A DNA stretch of 33,492 nt from Herpetosiphonaceae bacterium (GCA_013538855.1 JABXJS010000095.1:1-33492); one strand, 5' to 3'. Positions 1 to 8,488 are shown, counted from the first letter of the stretch. The notes: generated by a model not told the origin, from the sequence alone. Program-made: numbers and translations.

Positions 1-59
1 ACGGTTCCTTTCTTGGTTGGCACCACAAAGGATACCGCACGATTCGGCCGCCACACCGT

Positions 60-2069
60 TTACCCTGGCCCCAGGGAGTCCTGTGATCTACTGAGAATCA
101 GTGGAAGATAGACAGAGCTGCGCGTGGCGATGGTGTAGACCGCTCCTGTAAACGATCCGTTGCCTACGCCGTCGCCGCCAAGCGGAATGGCCGCGCTGAC
201 GCTGAGGATCGTGTCGTTATCGACAAGGTTGAGGCCAAGCGTGCCGTTGCCGGTACCAACGCTGGCCGTCACCGTCCAGACCGCGCCGGAGCCGCTGACG
301 GCGCTGATGCTGGCGTTGCTGAGGCCGCTGGTGGCTAGCATGAAGTCGCTCGCAGCGACGTTGGCGACCGCCTCGGAGAAGGTCACGCTGAAGGTGACGG
401 TCGGGGCGTTAGTGGGGCTAGGATCGGCGCGCACAATGCTGAGCACGGCGGGAATGCTCGGATCAAAGGTAACGCTGCTGGTGGCGCTGTCCTGGTTGGT
501 GTTGCCCAGCGCATCGGTGGCCACGTTGGCGGGCACGCTGAGCACCACGCTGCCTGGCCCGCGCATGCCGCTGACAGTGACCGTGTAGCTTGCTCCGGAG
601 CCACTGATGCTGGCGAGCAGCGTGCCAGGCGCAGTGCTGGCGCTCAGGTCGACATCGCTGACCAGATCGCCAAAGTCAGAGACGGGCTTGCTGAAGGTCA
701 CGCTGAAGCTGATCGGCGCGGTGCTGGCTGGATCGGCCTGGGCGCTGGCCTGCGCGACGCTGACCTGCAACGGCGCGCTGTCGATGCTCCAGCTGTAGCT
801 CGGCGGCGTAGAGTCCGCTGTGCCAAATCCATCAATTGCCCGCACCTTGAAGGTGTGGCTGCCGTCGAGCAGGTTGGTGTAGGTGATCGGACTTGTACAT
901 GCGCTGAAGGCCGCACCATCAATCTGACACTCGAATGCAGCGACTGTCGTGTCTGCGCTAGCATACCCGGCGAACGCGAACGTTGCAGTTGGGCTGGCGG
1001 TGAGCGCTGCGGGCATAGCCGTTATGATGGTCGCAGGTGCCTGCGCATCAACGACGAAGGTAATTGGGGGTGAGAAGGCGCTGTTGTTGGTCGCCGCGTC
1101 ACTGGCCATGGCTTTCACTGTGTGCTGGCCATAGGGCAGTGCGACTGACGGGATGAGACTCCACTCGCCAGCGCCGTTCGCCGTTACTGTTCCCCACGGC
1201 TGCTCATCCATGAACACGTGGACGCTTGACTGTGGCTCGGCGCTGCCGCTGATCAGCTGATAGGTCGTGGTTGTTACCGCGTTATGGACTGGCGTGGTGA
1301 TGATCGGCGGTGCTGGCGGTGCCGTATCGATGCGCCATGTGGCTGTGTCTGGTGATTGATCGACATTGCCAGCACGGTCGTAGGCCCGCACCCAGAAGGT
1401 GTGGCTGCCGTCGAGCAGGTTGGTATAGGTTATTGGGTGGGTGCAGGCGACGAATGGGTCTGCATCGAGCTTGCACTCGTAGCCTGCCGTGCCGCTGCCA
1501 TCCTTATCTATGCCTGCAAACTCAAAGGTTATGCTGGAGCTATTGCTAAGCGGCGGAACATAGTGGGTGATAACTGTGTCTGGGGCCAGTGTATCGATGG
1601 TGTACAGGACAGCGTTGGATAGAGCACTCGTGTTGCCGGCGCTGTCGGTGGCCCGTGCGGTGAGCATGCGTGTGCCGTCGCCATGGTAGCCATACGCGAT
1701 GCTCCAGTTGCCGGCGATATCGGCGGTTGTGGTGATTTCGACTGGATACTTGACGGTTACATAGACTGTTATTGCCGCCGTTGGCTCAGCGGTGCCGCTG
1801 ATAATCGTAACAGGTGTGTTGGTCAATGAGCCGTCGACTGGTGCGAGGATAACCGGTGGAGCTGGCGGTGTTGTGTCACCATGGATGCGCTCAGCATGCC
1901 CTGGCTTGCGGCTGTCTGCTGTGCTCGCGCGGCTGCCTGCGGCGCTGACAGTGACAGCGCGCTGGCGATACGCTGCAAATGTGGTGTGGCTAGGTAGGAC
2001 GCTCAGCAGTCCGACTGCCACGATCATTAAAAGGTACAGCCGTTTGATCCGGTGGGCATCATGGTCCAT
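60..2069 (-). CDS. Secreted multi-domain Ig-like repeat surface protein
   Basis: A 669-residue exported protein with no recognisable catalytic domain. Residues 1-33 form a signal peptide (basic start, hydrophobic LLMIVAVGLLSVL core). From about residue 68 there are alternating bacterial Ig-like modules: Big/Bap-like ones opening with PPAPP (about 68-158 and 250-340), and cysteine-pair modules of the form ECxLD...CTxPITYTNLLDGSHTFxVRA (about 159-245 and 345-435). Two domains resembling calcium-binding-type Big domains follow (about 435-650). The protein ends in SSVYLPLILSRSQ, a tail I recall from many Chloroflexota secreted proteins. The start follows a good Shine-Dalgarno (taggagaag, minus strand). 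Adhesion or a cell-surface role is likely but inferred. A broken paralogue lies just upstream at 2314-3305. Confidence 0.85.
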   Translation of the reverse strand: MDHDAHRIKRLYLLMIVAVGLLSVLPSHTTFAAYRQRAVTVSAAGSRASTADSRKPGHAERIHGDTTPPAPPVILAPVDGSLTNTPVTIISGTAEPTAAITVYVTVKYPVEITTTADIAGNWSIAYGYHGDGTRMLTARATDSAGNTSALSNAVLYTIDTLAPDTVITHYVPPLSNSSSITFEFAGIDKDGSGTAGYECKLDADPFVACTHPITYTNLLDGSHTFWVRAYDRAGNVDQSPDTATWRIDTAPPAPPIITTPVHNAVTTTTYQLISGSAEPQSSVHVFMDEQPWGTVTANGAGEWSLIPSVALPYGQHTVKAMASDAATNNSAFSPPITFVVDAQAPATIITAMPAALTASPTATFAFAGYASADTTVAAFECQIDGAAFSACTSPITYTNLLDGSHTFKVRAIDGFGTADSTPPSYSWSIDSAPLQVSVAQASAQADPASTAPISFSVTFSKPVSDFGDLVSDVDLSASTAPGTLLASISGSGASYTVTVSGMRGPGSVVLSVPANVATDALGNTNQDSATSSVTFDPSIPAVLSIVRADPSPTNAPTVTFSVTFSEAVANVAASDFMLATSGLSNASISAVSGSGAVWTVTASVGTGNGTLGLNLVDNDTILSVSAAIPLGGDGVGNGSFTGAVYTIATRSSVYLPLILSRSQDSLGPG

Positions 2070-2249
2070 GAACTTCTCCTAATACATGCTGGAACATTGT
2101 CGGTCAGAATCAAAATCACCTGTGCTCATGTGCTGAAGTGACACACGAGAAAGGTGGTTTGAAGCTGCTCTCCACTAGCAGGCGCTAGCATACCAGGTAT
2201 TATTGAGTCATGGAATAGTGAGTTTTTGCTCGTTGCGGCTAAATCTACT

Positions 2250-2282
2250 ACGGGCGGGATGGCAGCGCGCTATCCCGCCCGT
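2250..2282 (-). terminator. Hairpin after the Ig-repeat pseudogene
   Basis: A perfect 11-bp stem (2250-2260 with 2272-2282) encloses an 11-nt loop. It lies 32 bp beyond the end of the Ig-like remnant. There is no clear U-run on either strand, so its role as a terminator is uncertain. The rest of the 2070-2313 gap shows no gene. Confidence 0.35.
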
Positions 2283-2313
2283 AGCGGCTCGCCCTGCGCA
2301 CGCTAGCACAAAA

Positions 2314-3305
2314 TCAATCGACATTGGCGACCGCCTCGGAGAAGGTCACGCTGAAGGTGACGGTGGGGGCGTTAGTGGGGCTAGGGTCGGCGCGCACAAT
2401 GCTGAGCACGCTGGGGATGCTCGGATCGAAGGTCACGCTAAAGCTGATCGGCGCAGTGGTGGCTGGATCGGCCTGGCCGCTGGCCTGCGCGACGCTGACC
2501 TGCACCAGCGCGCTGTCGATGCTCCATCTGTAGCGGGCTGGTGTGGCATCTGTATTGCCTGCTCCATCAAGCGCTCGCACCTCGCAGGTGTGGCTGCCAT
2601 CGCCCAGGCTGGTCAGCACCAGTGGACTGGCACATGGACTGAAGCCCGAACCATCAAGCTGGCACGCAAATCCTGCTATGCCTGTCGTCACGCCGCCGCT
2701 GATGACATCGGTGGCCGTAAACTCAAACGTCGCTGTGATGCTGTTGGTGAGCGTCGGCAGCGTGCTGGTGATGCTTGTATTCGGCGCGGTGGTGTCGATA
2801 ATAAAGGTGATGCTGTTGGAGTCGACGCTGGTGTTGTTGGCGCTGTCAGTCGCGGTGGCCTTGGCGGTGTGCGCGCCATCGCTGGGCGGTGCTGCAGGCG
2901 TAAAGCTCCAGCTGCCGGAGCCATCGGCGGTGGTGGTGCCGCTGCTGACGCCGTCGAGATAGACGGTGACGGTGAGATTGGTGGTGGCGGTGCCAGTAAC
3001 GGCGGGCTGGCTGGTGTTGGTGATCGCGCCGTTGGCAGGCGTGCTGACGACCGGCGCAGGCGACGGCAGCGTGTCCACCGCCCACGAGTAGCTGGTCGGC
3101 GGGAACGTACATTATTTGCCGCATCGACGGCGCGCACATTGAACGTATGTGAGCCATCGCCAAGGCTGGTATAGCTGGCTGGGCTGGTGCACGTGCTGTA
3201 GGAGCCTAAGTCTAGCGCGCACTGATACTCCACAATGCCAGCGCTGGTGCCGCCGCTCGTTGGATCGCTGCCGGAGAACGCGAACGCTGCGTTAGTATAG
3301 TCTTT
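2314..3305 (-). pseudogene. Decayed, internally deleted paralogue of the Ig-repeat surface protein
   Basis: The minus strand encodes Ig-like modules closely matching the intact protein at 60-2069, but no start or signal peptide. Reading begins in mid-domain (about 3305, TNAAFAFSGSD) and runs through a CTSPASYTSLGDGSHTF module. It then shifts frame by about one base near 3100-3110, between AANNV and PPTSYSWAVD. A Big-like domain and a second cysteine-pair module follow. Downstream, the long domain present in the intact copy is missing: ISFSVTF joins directly to DPSIP. The copy ends abruptly at SEAVANVD and a stop. The last stretch (about 2325-2450) is nearly identical in DNA to 350-475, so the duplication or a conversion is recent. 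It is probably non-functional. Confidence 0.8.
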
Positions 3306-3347
3306 ATCGTCGTGGATTGGAATAGTGTATCGAGGATGTATGTGCAG

Positions 3348-4118
3348 CTACATGTTATCGGCGCACACCGTCAGCAAACAGACATGGCTCGGCTGTGTCA
3401 CTGTTGGCGTCTGCGCTAGTTCGTGCTTGATCTGCGCAATGCCCCGCTCGTAGAGTTGATCGGGGATGGTGATCAGCTGCGAGCAGGTGGCGCGCGCTTG
3501 GGCGGTGTGCAGCATATCGGCTAGGCGCTCTTGGATCTGCAGCTGCGTGCGTTCTAAACGCACATTGCTTAGGCCCGCCTCGATCAGTGCGGTGCTCAGC
3601 TCTTCCGGCGACCAGAAGTCCTCCAGATCAGCCTCTAACGCAGCGGGAAAATAGCGATAGTAGATCCAGTCGTGCATCTCGTGCGGACAGATGTTGCTGT
3701 AGACAAAGCGGCCTTGCGCCCGTAGCATGCGCGCCACTGCCTGTATGAGCGCTGGTTTGTTCTGCACGTGGTGAAACGAGAACTGACAGGTGATATAGTC
3801 GAAGCTGGCAACGCCAAACGGCGGCGCACTACTGTCTCCCTGCACCCAGGCGATGGCCTGCGACTTTGCCTGGGCTTGCCGTAGCATGCCCATAAAGCGA
3901 TCCATGCCCACAAAGGTGAAAGTTGGAAACTGCGCTTGGTTGGCGATCAACTGGCTGCCGGTGCCGCAGCCTAGGTCGAGCACATCGAGCGGTCGCTGCG
4001 GCTGGCGCTCCGCCACAAAGCGCACAAGCTCTGGATCGACCTGCTTCTGACGGTAGGGGTGCTGATCGTAGGTGTGGGCGATCTGATCATAGTCAACCCG
4101 TGGCTGTACAGATGACAT
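3348..4118 (-). CDS. Class I SAM-dependent methyltransferase
   Basis: A 256-residue methyltransferase with a Rossmann fold. Motif I is VLDLGCGTG (residues 46-54), the acidic end of strand 2 is GMD (71-73), and FDYITCQFSFHHV (about 106-118) corresponds to the motif IV region. The layout resembles UbiE/MenG and Methyltransf_11 proteins, but the substrate cannot be read from the sequence. The start is preceded by AGGAGAAAG on the minus strand. It is the last gene of a tight minus-strand operon, 23 bp after the GNAT-HIT gene. Its stop codon happens to be in frame with the Ig-like remnant downstream, which I regard as chance. Confidence 0.85.
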   Translation of the reverse strand: MSSVQPRVDYDQIAHTYDQHPYRQKQVDPELVRFVAERQPQRPLDVLDLGCGTGSQLIANQAQFPTFTFVGMDRFMGMLRQAQAKSQAIAWVQGDSSAPPFGVASFDYITCQFSFHHVQNKPALIQAVARMLRAQGRFVYSNICPHEMHDWIYYRYFPAALEADLEDFWSPEELSTALIEAGLSNVRLERTQLQIQERLADMLHTAQARATCSQLITIPDQLYERGIAQIKHELAQTPTVTQPSHVCLLTVCADNM

Positions 4119-4141
4119 AGACTTTCTCCTATGTGTCCTAC

Positions 4142-4993
4142 TTAGCTCCTGAGCGGCTCTCCGGCCCCGATATGCCAGTGCAGATGCTTGGAGTCTTGAT
4201 ATGTGCCCAGGTTTGTTACCACATGGCAGCCGCCATGGTTCGCTACAACCTCGGCGGCAACCTGTTGCACGACAGCGAGCAGCTCCTGCAGCAGCGTGGT
4301 GTCGCTGCTGATGTCAAGCAGCGATGCGATGTGTTGCTTGGGGATGACGACGATGTGCACCGGCCAGTGCGGACGGGTGTGCTGGAACGCGAGCACACCC
4401 GCCGTCTCATGCACTGTGACGACAGCGGTGCGCCCGCTGAGCACCTGATCACAGTAGAAGTCTGTGCCCGCATATGCCGCGCTCGGCTTGCTCGGCTCTG
4501 GTGGCGACTGAAACTCCTGCCGTGGGCCATCTGCTGTCATGTGCTCCTGATACTGGCCGCTGGTGTAGTGTGCAATAACGGCGCGCCAGAAGCGCTGGGC
4601 GGGCTGATTATGTGGCTCTTGCCCGACAATCCAGGTGCCCGGAAAGCGCGCAAACAGTGCCTGCGCGACCATGCTCCCTAGCCCCTGCCGTCGATACTTG
4701 CGCAGGATGAAAAACTCGGCCATTGCATGGTGTGCCGCGCCATCAGCATGCTGCTCTAGCCTGCGCACCAGCGCAAAGCCCGCGATTTGCTGCCGATAGT
4801 GCACGATAAACGCAAAGCGACCTGGCTCGGTCCAGTAGTTATCGAGGTAGTCGTAGCCAAAGTGGCCGTGCTGGCTGATGTCGGCACCGTTGAACTGGCT
4901 GTAGTCGTGCTGGCATAGCTCTAGCAGCTGGCGCAGCACGGGCTTGGTGTCGATTGTCGCTGGCCGTAGCTCTAGCGCGCTAGCTGGCGGCAT
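4142..4993 (-). CDS. GNAT acetyltransferase fused to a HIT-family domain
   Basis: A 283-residue two-domain protein. Residues about 8-155 are a GNAT N-acyltransferase: the acetyl-CoA loop is RRQGLG (101-106), after strand AEFFILRKY. After a proline-rich linker (about 160-175), residues 178-283 form a HIT domain. It starts at DFYCDQVLSGR and carries the HIT motif H270-L-H272-W-H274, whose middle histidine is the usual nucleotidyl-accepting nucleophile. HIT proteins are nucleotide hydrolases or transferases. The fusion suggests acyl transfer coupled to removal of an AMP-type group, but this is inference. The start has AGGAG 6 bp upstream. The gene sits 21 bp after the ATP-grasp gene and 23 bp before the methyltransferase. 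Confidence 0.85.
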   Translation of the reverse strand: MPPASALELRPATIDTKPVLRQLLELCQHDYSQFNGADISQHGHFGYDYLDNYWTEPGRFAFIVHYRQQIAGFALVRRLEQHADGAAHHAMAEFFILRKYRRQGLGSMVAQALFARFPGTWIVGQEPHNQPAQRFWRAVIAHYTSGQYQEHMTADGPRQEFQSPPEPSKPSAAYAGTDFYCDQVLSGRTAVVTVHETAGVLAFQHTRPHWPVHIVVIPKQHIASLLDISSDTTLLQELLAVVQQVAAEVVANHGGCHVVTNLGTYQDSKHLHWHIGAGEPLRS

Positions 4994-5014
4994 ACGCTGC
5001 TCCTATCTTTTAAC

Positions 5015-6094
5015 CTAAAGCGGCTGATTGTAGATGCGCTGGTAGAGACGGCGCACGGCGGCCCGCTGCTCTGGCCCGCTGGAGGCATAGTGCTCCATGC
5101 CCGGCGAGGCGTTGATCTCGATGATGCTGTAGTCTGCGCTCGGATCAGCGAGATCGGCGCAGGCGATGTCAACGCCACAGAACTCTAGCCCCATTGCGGC
5201 GGTTAGTTCGCTGCATAGGTCGCGCCAGCGCGGATGCAGCTGTGCGGTGTAGTCCTCTGCCTCGCCGCCAAGCGAGAGGTTCGAGGCATCGTGGACTTGA
5301 TACACCTCAGCTGGTGCGAGCACGCTCGCCAGCGTCAGATTGTGCCGCGCCAGGCGCTGGCCGATGCGCGGGTCTTCAAGCTTGATCACGGTGCTGCGCC
5401 CGATTGCGCTGAAGTGCGCCTGCTTTGACTCCAGCAGCTGGCCAATGCTCGCTACGCCATCGCCGCTGACGGCCAGCGGTCGCCGCAGGTAGCAGGCCAC
5501 AACCTCGTCGCGCAGCACAACGACGCGGTAGTCGGGATAGGGCACCGCCGCCTCGGCTAGAAACAGCCGCCGCTCGGTGCGCTGGAATAGCTCGACCGCT
5601 GCTGCCACGGCATCTGGCCCGTCGCAGCGCGTCACGCCCTCGCCCTGCGACGAGTCGTTGGGCTTGAGGTAGCACGGGTAGCCCAGCTGGCCCTCAATGT
5701 AGTCGTAGAGCGACTCGATAAACGCATAGTCGCTGAAGCCGTGCCGCCCAAGGTTGCGGTCGATGCGCGCGATATACTGCGGCAGCAGAAACACCTGGCC
5801 CACCGGCGTCGCATAGCCTAGCGCCTGCATAAAAAACTTGGCGTAGCCCTTGTCGGTGGCGATGCTGGTCGCGCCGTTGTTGTTCAGGCCCACCCGCGCA
5901 TCGCGAATCATGCGCACGGTGCCGTTGGTGTAGCGCAGTCGCCCAGCATAGCCGTAGCGCGGCTCGATCAGCAGCTCGGCCACGTTGGGCAGCTCGCCCT
6001 GCGCGTACAGATCAAGCAGTAGCCGCGTGGTGAACGGGTAGTGCGCCTTGCTCGGCGGCGCATCAGGCCGGATCGCTGAAGTTAACGTGCTCAT
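5015..6094 (-). CDS. ATP-grasp carboxylate-amine ligase
   Basis: A 359-residue ATP-grasp enzyme. Visible elements are the ATP-lysine region YPCYLKPNDSSQGEG (140-152, K144), the central strand FLAEAAVPYPDYRVVVLRDEVVA (about 178-200), a cyanophycin-synthetase-like stretch with NLSLGGEAEDYT (272-283), and the metal-binding end GVDI (307-310, D309) with IIEINASPGME (324-334, E326 and N328). The family joins a carboxylate to an amine using ATP through an acylphosphate. The substrate is unknown. The last two-thirds look closest to cyanophycin synthetase or glutamate-cysteine ligase type ATP-grasps. It is the first intact gene of a three-gene operon and overlaps the end of the Uma2 remnant by 32 bp. 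Confidence 0.85.
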   Translation of the reverse strand: MSTLTSAIRPDAPPSKAHYPFTTRLLLDLYAQGELPNVAELLIEPRYGYAGRLRYTNGTVRMIRDARVGLNNNGATSIATDKGYAKFFMQALGYATPVGQVFLLPQYIARIDRNLGRHGFSDYAFIESLYDYIEGQLGYPCYLKPNDSSQGEGVTRCDGPDAVAAAVELFQRTERRLFLAEAAVPYPDYRVVVLRDEVVACYLRRPLAVSGDGVASIGQLLESKQAHFSAIGRSTVIKLEDPRIGQRLARHNLTLASVLAPAEVYQVHDASNLSLGGEAEDYTAQLHPRWRDLCSELTAAMGLEFCGVDIACADLADPSADYSIIEINASPGMEHYASSGPEQRAAVRRLYQRIYNQPL

Positions 6095-6482
6095 AGATGT
6101 CCTGCAGCGCTAGGCTGCAACTAAGTGGTGCAAGTTGAATTGTGTGCTCAAGGCCGTGGAATTCTATCAGCAGCCAGCGCTGATGCGGCTGGCGTATATG
6201 CAGCTCCACATAGGCCCGGTTTTGCGCCACGACAACATACGCCTGTAGCGTATCAATCGTGCGATACTGCTCAAATTTCCCCCCCGCGATCATCGTGCTC
6301 AGTCCTTGGTGCTAGCACCTCAATCAGCACGCATAGGTTGATAATCGGATCAGGTCGGTCAGCGCTTAGCTCGATTGCGCCGCAGACAATCGAAAGATCA
6401 GGATAGGTATAGAGGCCCGTCTGCTCAATGTTTAAGCACATGGCGCTTCTAGGGTGATGAACTGCTCTGATTGTGCGCTCAT
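6063..6482 (-). pseudogene. Uma2-family (DUF820) endonuclease remnant with deletion and frameshift
   Basis: Uma2 proteins are PD-(D/E)XK-like nucleases, common in cyanobacteria and Chloroflexota. A good ribosome site (AAGGAACG) and ATG at 6482 start MSAQSEQFITLE, a typical Uma2 N-terminus. This jumps directly to sequence belonging mid-protein (GLYTYPDLSIVCGAIE..., in another frame), so roughly the first half is deleted. The reading frame breaks again at a run of seven C (plus strand, 6279-6285), where DRGG should continue into GKFEQYRTID. The last 70 or so residues (EQYRTIDTLQAYVVVAQNRAYVE... to DIYEHVNF) are well preserved. The decay looks recent. Confidence 0.8.
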
Positions 6483-6575
6483 GGTACGTTCCTTATTGAT
6501 CCCATTGCTGCACGGCGTCATATCAACTACAATTAAGCAATCGACAACAGTCACCCGCATAGGAAGGGGCCGAGT

Positions 6576-7445
6576 ATGCTTCAGTTTATGACTGATGATC
6601 AGACGCCAGTATTTTACTACGACAGCGGCGGCGATAAGCCACCGGTGGTATTTATTCATGGATGGACCAGCTCAAGCCGCGATTGGCGTGGCATCATGGG
6701 GCGCTTGGTTAAGCAGTATCGCTGCATTGCCATTAATCTGCGCGGCCATGGTAAAACACCAGCCAAGCCGCCGCTGACGATCTCGCGGCTAGCACAGGAC
6801 GTGCATCAGCTCATCCAGCACCTTGAGCTGAAGCAGCCAACGCTCGTCGGCTGGTCAATGGGTGGGCTGACAACGTTCGAGTATCTGCATCAGTTTGGCT
6901 ACGCCCATCTCAATAGTGTGGTGCTTGTTGATCAAACACCACGGATGCGCACCGATGAGACTTGGGAGCTAGGCTTGTTCGGCGAGTATACGCACGTGCA
7001 GGTCTCCGAGATCAAAGACCTGCTGTCGAGCCAGAAGAATCGCGTCATTCGCCAGTTCTCCAAAGAGATTCTGCACCCTAAGCGCCACACGCTGCGCTTT
7101 CTGAGCTGGATGGTGGCTCCCTATCGCGGCAAATACAACGTCGAGGCGCTGATCGCACTCTCCGATGATATGGCCGACTGCGACTATCGCGAGCTTGTTC
7201 CCACAATCAATCTGCCTGTGCTGCTCTGCTATGGTGCGGCAAGCTGGCTCTATCCAGGTGCAGTTGGCGAGTACCTGCACGAGCACCTGCCTCAGGCGCA
7301 GCTGGTGAAGTTCAGTAAATCTGGCCACTGCCCGCCAATCGAGGAGCCGCGCAAGTTTGTGCGCACGCTGCGAACATTTCTCGACCAACAGCACGTCAGC
7401 AGTTCGGTTGTAGCATCCGTGGACACGCAGGAGCAGTCAGCCTAG
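6576..7445 (+). CDS. Alpha/beta hydrolase
   Basis: A 289-residue alpha/beta-hydrolase-fold enzyme of the kind that includes esterases, epoxide hydrolases and haloperoxidase relatives. The oxyanion loop is FIHGW (26-30), the nucleophile elbow is GWSMGG with S94, and the catalytic histidine is H251 in SKSGHCPP. The usual acid position after strand 7 reads GAASWLYP, with serine where Asp is expected. The acid may instead be D119 after strand 6 (VVLVDQTP). There is no signal peptide, so it should be cytoplasmic. AGGAAGGGG lies just upstream of the ATG. The gene stands alone between the divergent ATP-grasp operon and the peptidoglycan-binding gene. Confidence 0.85.
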   Translation: MLQFMTDDQTPVFYYDSGGDKPPVVFIHGWTSSSRDWRGIMGRLVKQYRCIAINLRGHGKTPAKPPLTISRLAQDVHQLIQHLELKQPTLVGWSMGGLTTFEYLHQFGYAHLNSVVLVDQTPRMRTDETWELGLFGEYTHVQVSEIKDLLSSQKNRVIRQFSKEILHPKRHTLRFLSWMVAPYRGKYNVEALIALSDDMADCDYRELVPTINLPVLLCYGAASWLYPGAVGEYLHEHLPQAQLVKFSKSGHCPPIEEPRKFVRTLRTFLDQQHVSSSVVASVDTQEQSA

Positions 7446-7496
7446 CTATTAACGAATTTCCAACTGTTATTAATTATGCATTAAGATAGCTCGGCT

Positions 7497-7523
7497 ACAA
7501 TCAATCTATATCAATTTGATTGT
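7497..7523 (+). promoter_or_regulatory. Inverted repeat near a possible promoter of the peptidoglycan-binding gene
   Basis: Two 8-bp arms, ACAATCAA (7497-7504) and TTGATTGT (7516-7523), form a perfect inverted repeat with an 11-nt spacer in an AT-rich stretch. The arm overlaps a -10-like TACAAT (7496-7501), for which I see no good -35. It could be an operator for a dimeric regulator. Confidence 0.35.
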
Positions 7524-7546
7524 TTGCAGAAAGGCAGGCTATCTTC

Positions 7547-8464
7547 ATGCACAATCGTTGGCGACGGATCTTCGCTCCTCTGGCGGTCTTGGTGTTGATG
7601 GTGCCTCTGTTCATGGGCGTGCGCTCGGCTGAGGCGCGCTCATGGCCAACGCTGCGCCAGGGCGACAGCGGCGAGAATGTCTGCACCCTCCAGGCTATGC
7701 TCATCCAGCGCGGCTATACCGTTAGTTGGAACTGCTCCTTTGACTCGACCACCGACTCGAAAGTTAAGAGCTTCCAGAGCGCTAATGGCCTCACCGCCGA
7801 TGGCATCGTCGGCACCAACACCTGGGAAGCCCTGACCGTCGTTACGCGCAAAGGCGACAACAACATTGTTGTGAAGGCCCTGCAGCGCCAGCTCAACCGC
7901 TATGGCAATAGCCTGTCTGTTGATGGTATTTTCGGCTCTGGCACCGAGAGCGCTGTCAAGAGCTTCCAGTCCTCGCGCGGCCTCTATGCCGATGGCATCG
8001 TCGGCAAGGACACCTGGGCGGCCCTGATGACCGGCTCCGGCGGCGGCTCCGGCGGCTCCGACAGCGATCTGCTCAGCGATAGCACTGCCCGCTCGATGGT
8101 CAACAACGCTGGCATCTCGGTTGTCTCCAGCGGCAGCTGCTCCAATCGCTACGTCTCAACCTGCACCTCGCTTGAGCAGGTCCGCCGTGGCACCATCAAC
8201 GGCATCATCGCCTTCAAGCAGACCTCCGGCTGCTCGTTCAACATCACCGGCGGCACCGAGACCGGCCACTCCGGCGGCACCTACAGCCACTGGAACGGCT
8301 ATAAGCTCGATATCAGCCGCGTCTCGTGCGTGACCAACTATATCCACGGCCACTATACCTTCATCGGCAACCGTGGCGACGGTGCCCCGCAGTACCGCGA
8401 TGGCAACGGCGATGTCTACGCCGACGAGTACTGGGCCAACCACTGGGACATCACCTTCTACTAG
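7547..8464 (+). CDS. Exported peptidoglycan-binding protein with M15-like peptidase domain
   Basis: A 305-residue exported protein. I chose the ATG at 7547 over a TTG at 7520 because AGAAAGGCAGG lies 8 bp upstream and a signal peptide follows at once (basic MHNRWRR, hydrophobic core 8-24, cleavage near AEA-RS, residue 30). Two peptidoglycan_binding_1 repeats follow (about 32-98 and 100-163, each with DGI(V/F)G), then a Gly/Ser linker. The last 130 residues contain S247-H248-x-x-G251-x-x-x-D255, which fits the HxxGxxxD zinc motif of M15 DD-peptidases, and a late W-A-N-H299-W-D resembling the second M15 zinc histidine region. Cell-wall cleavage is therefore likely but inferred. A strong terminator follows. 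Confidence 0.75.
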   Translation: MHNRWRRIFAPLAVLVLMVPLFMGVRSAEARSWPTLRQGDSGENVCTLQAMLIQRGYTVSWNCSFDSTTDSKVKSFQSANGLTADGIVGTNTWEALTVVTRKGDNNIVVKALQRQLNRYGNSLSVDGIFGSGTESAVKSFQSSRGLYADGIVGKDTWAALMTGSGGGSGGSDSDLLSDSTARSMVNNAGISVVSSGSCSNRYVSTCTSLEQVRRGTINGIIAFKQTSGCSFNITGGTETGHSGGTYSHWNGYKLDISRVSCVTNYIHGHYTFIGNRGDGAPQYRDGNGDVYADEYWANHWDITFY

Positions 8465-8488
8465 ATCGATATATCACAGGTCTGGCGT

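Noticed and set aside
2175-2190. CTAGCA repeats upstream of the Ig-repeat protein as a third member of the CTGCTAG promoter class.
   Set aside because: Only two units at a 10-bp period, with no -10-like hexamer 21 bp later on the coding strand.
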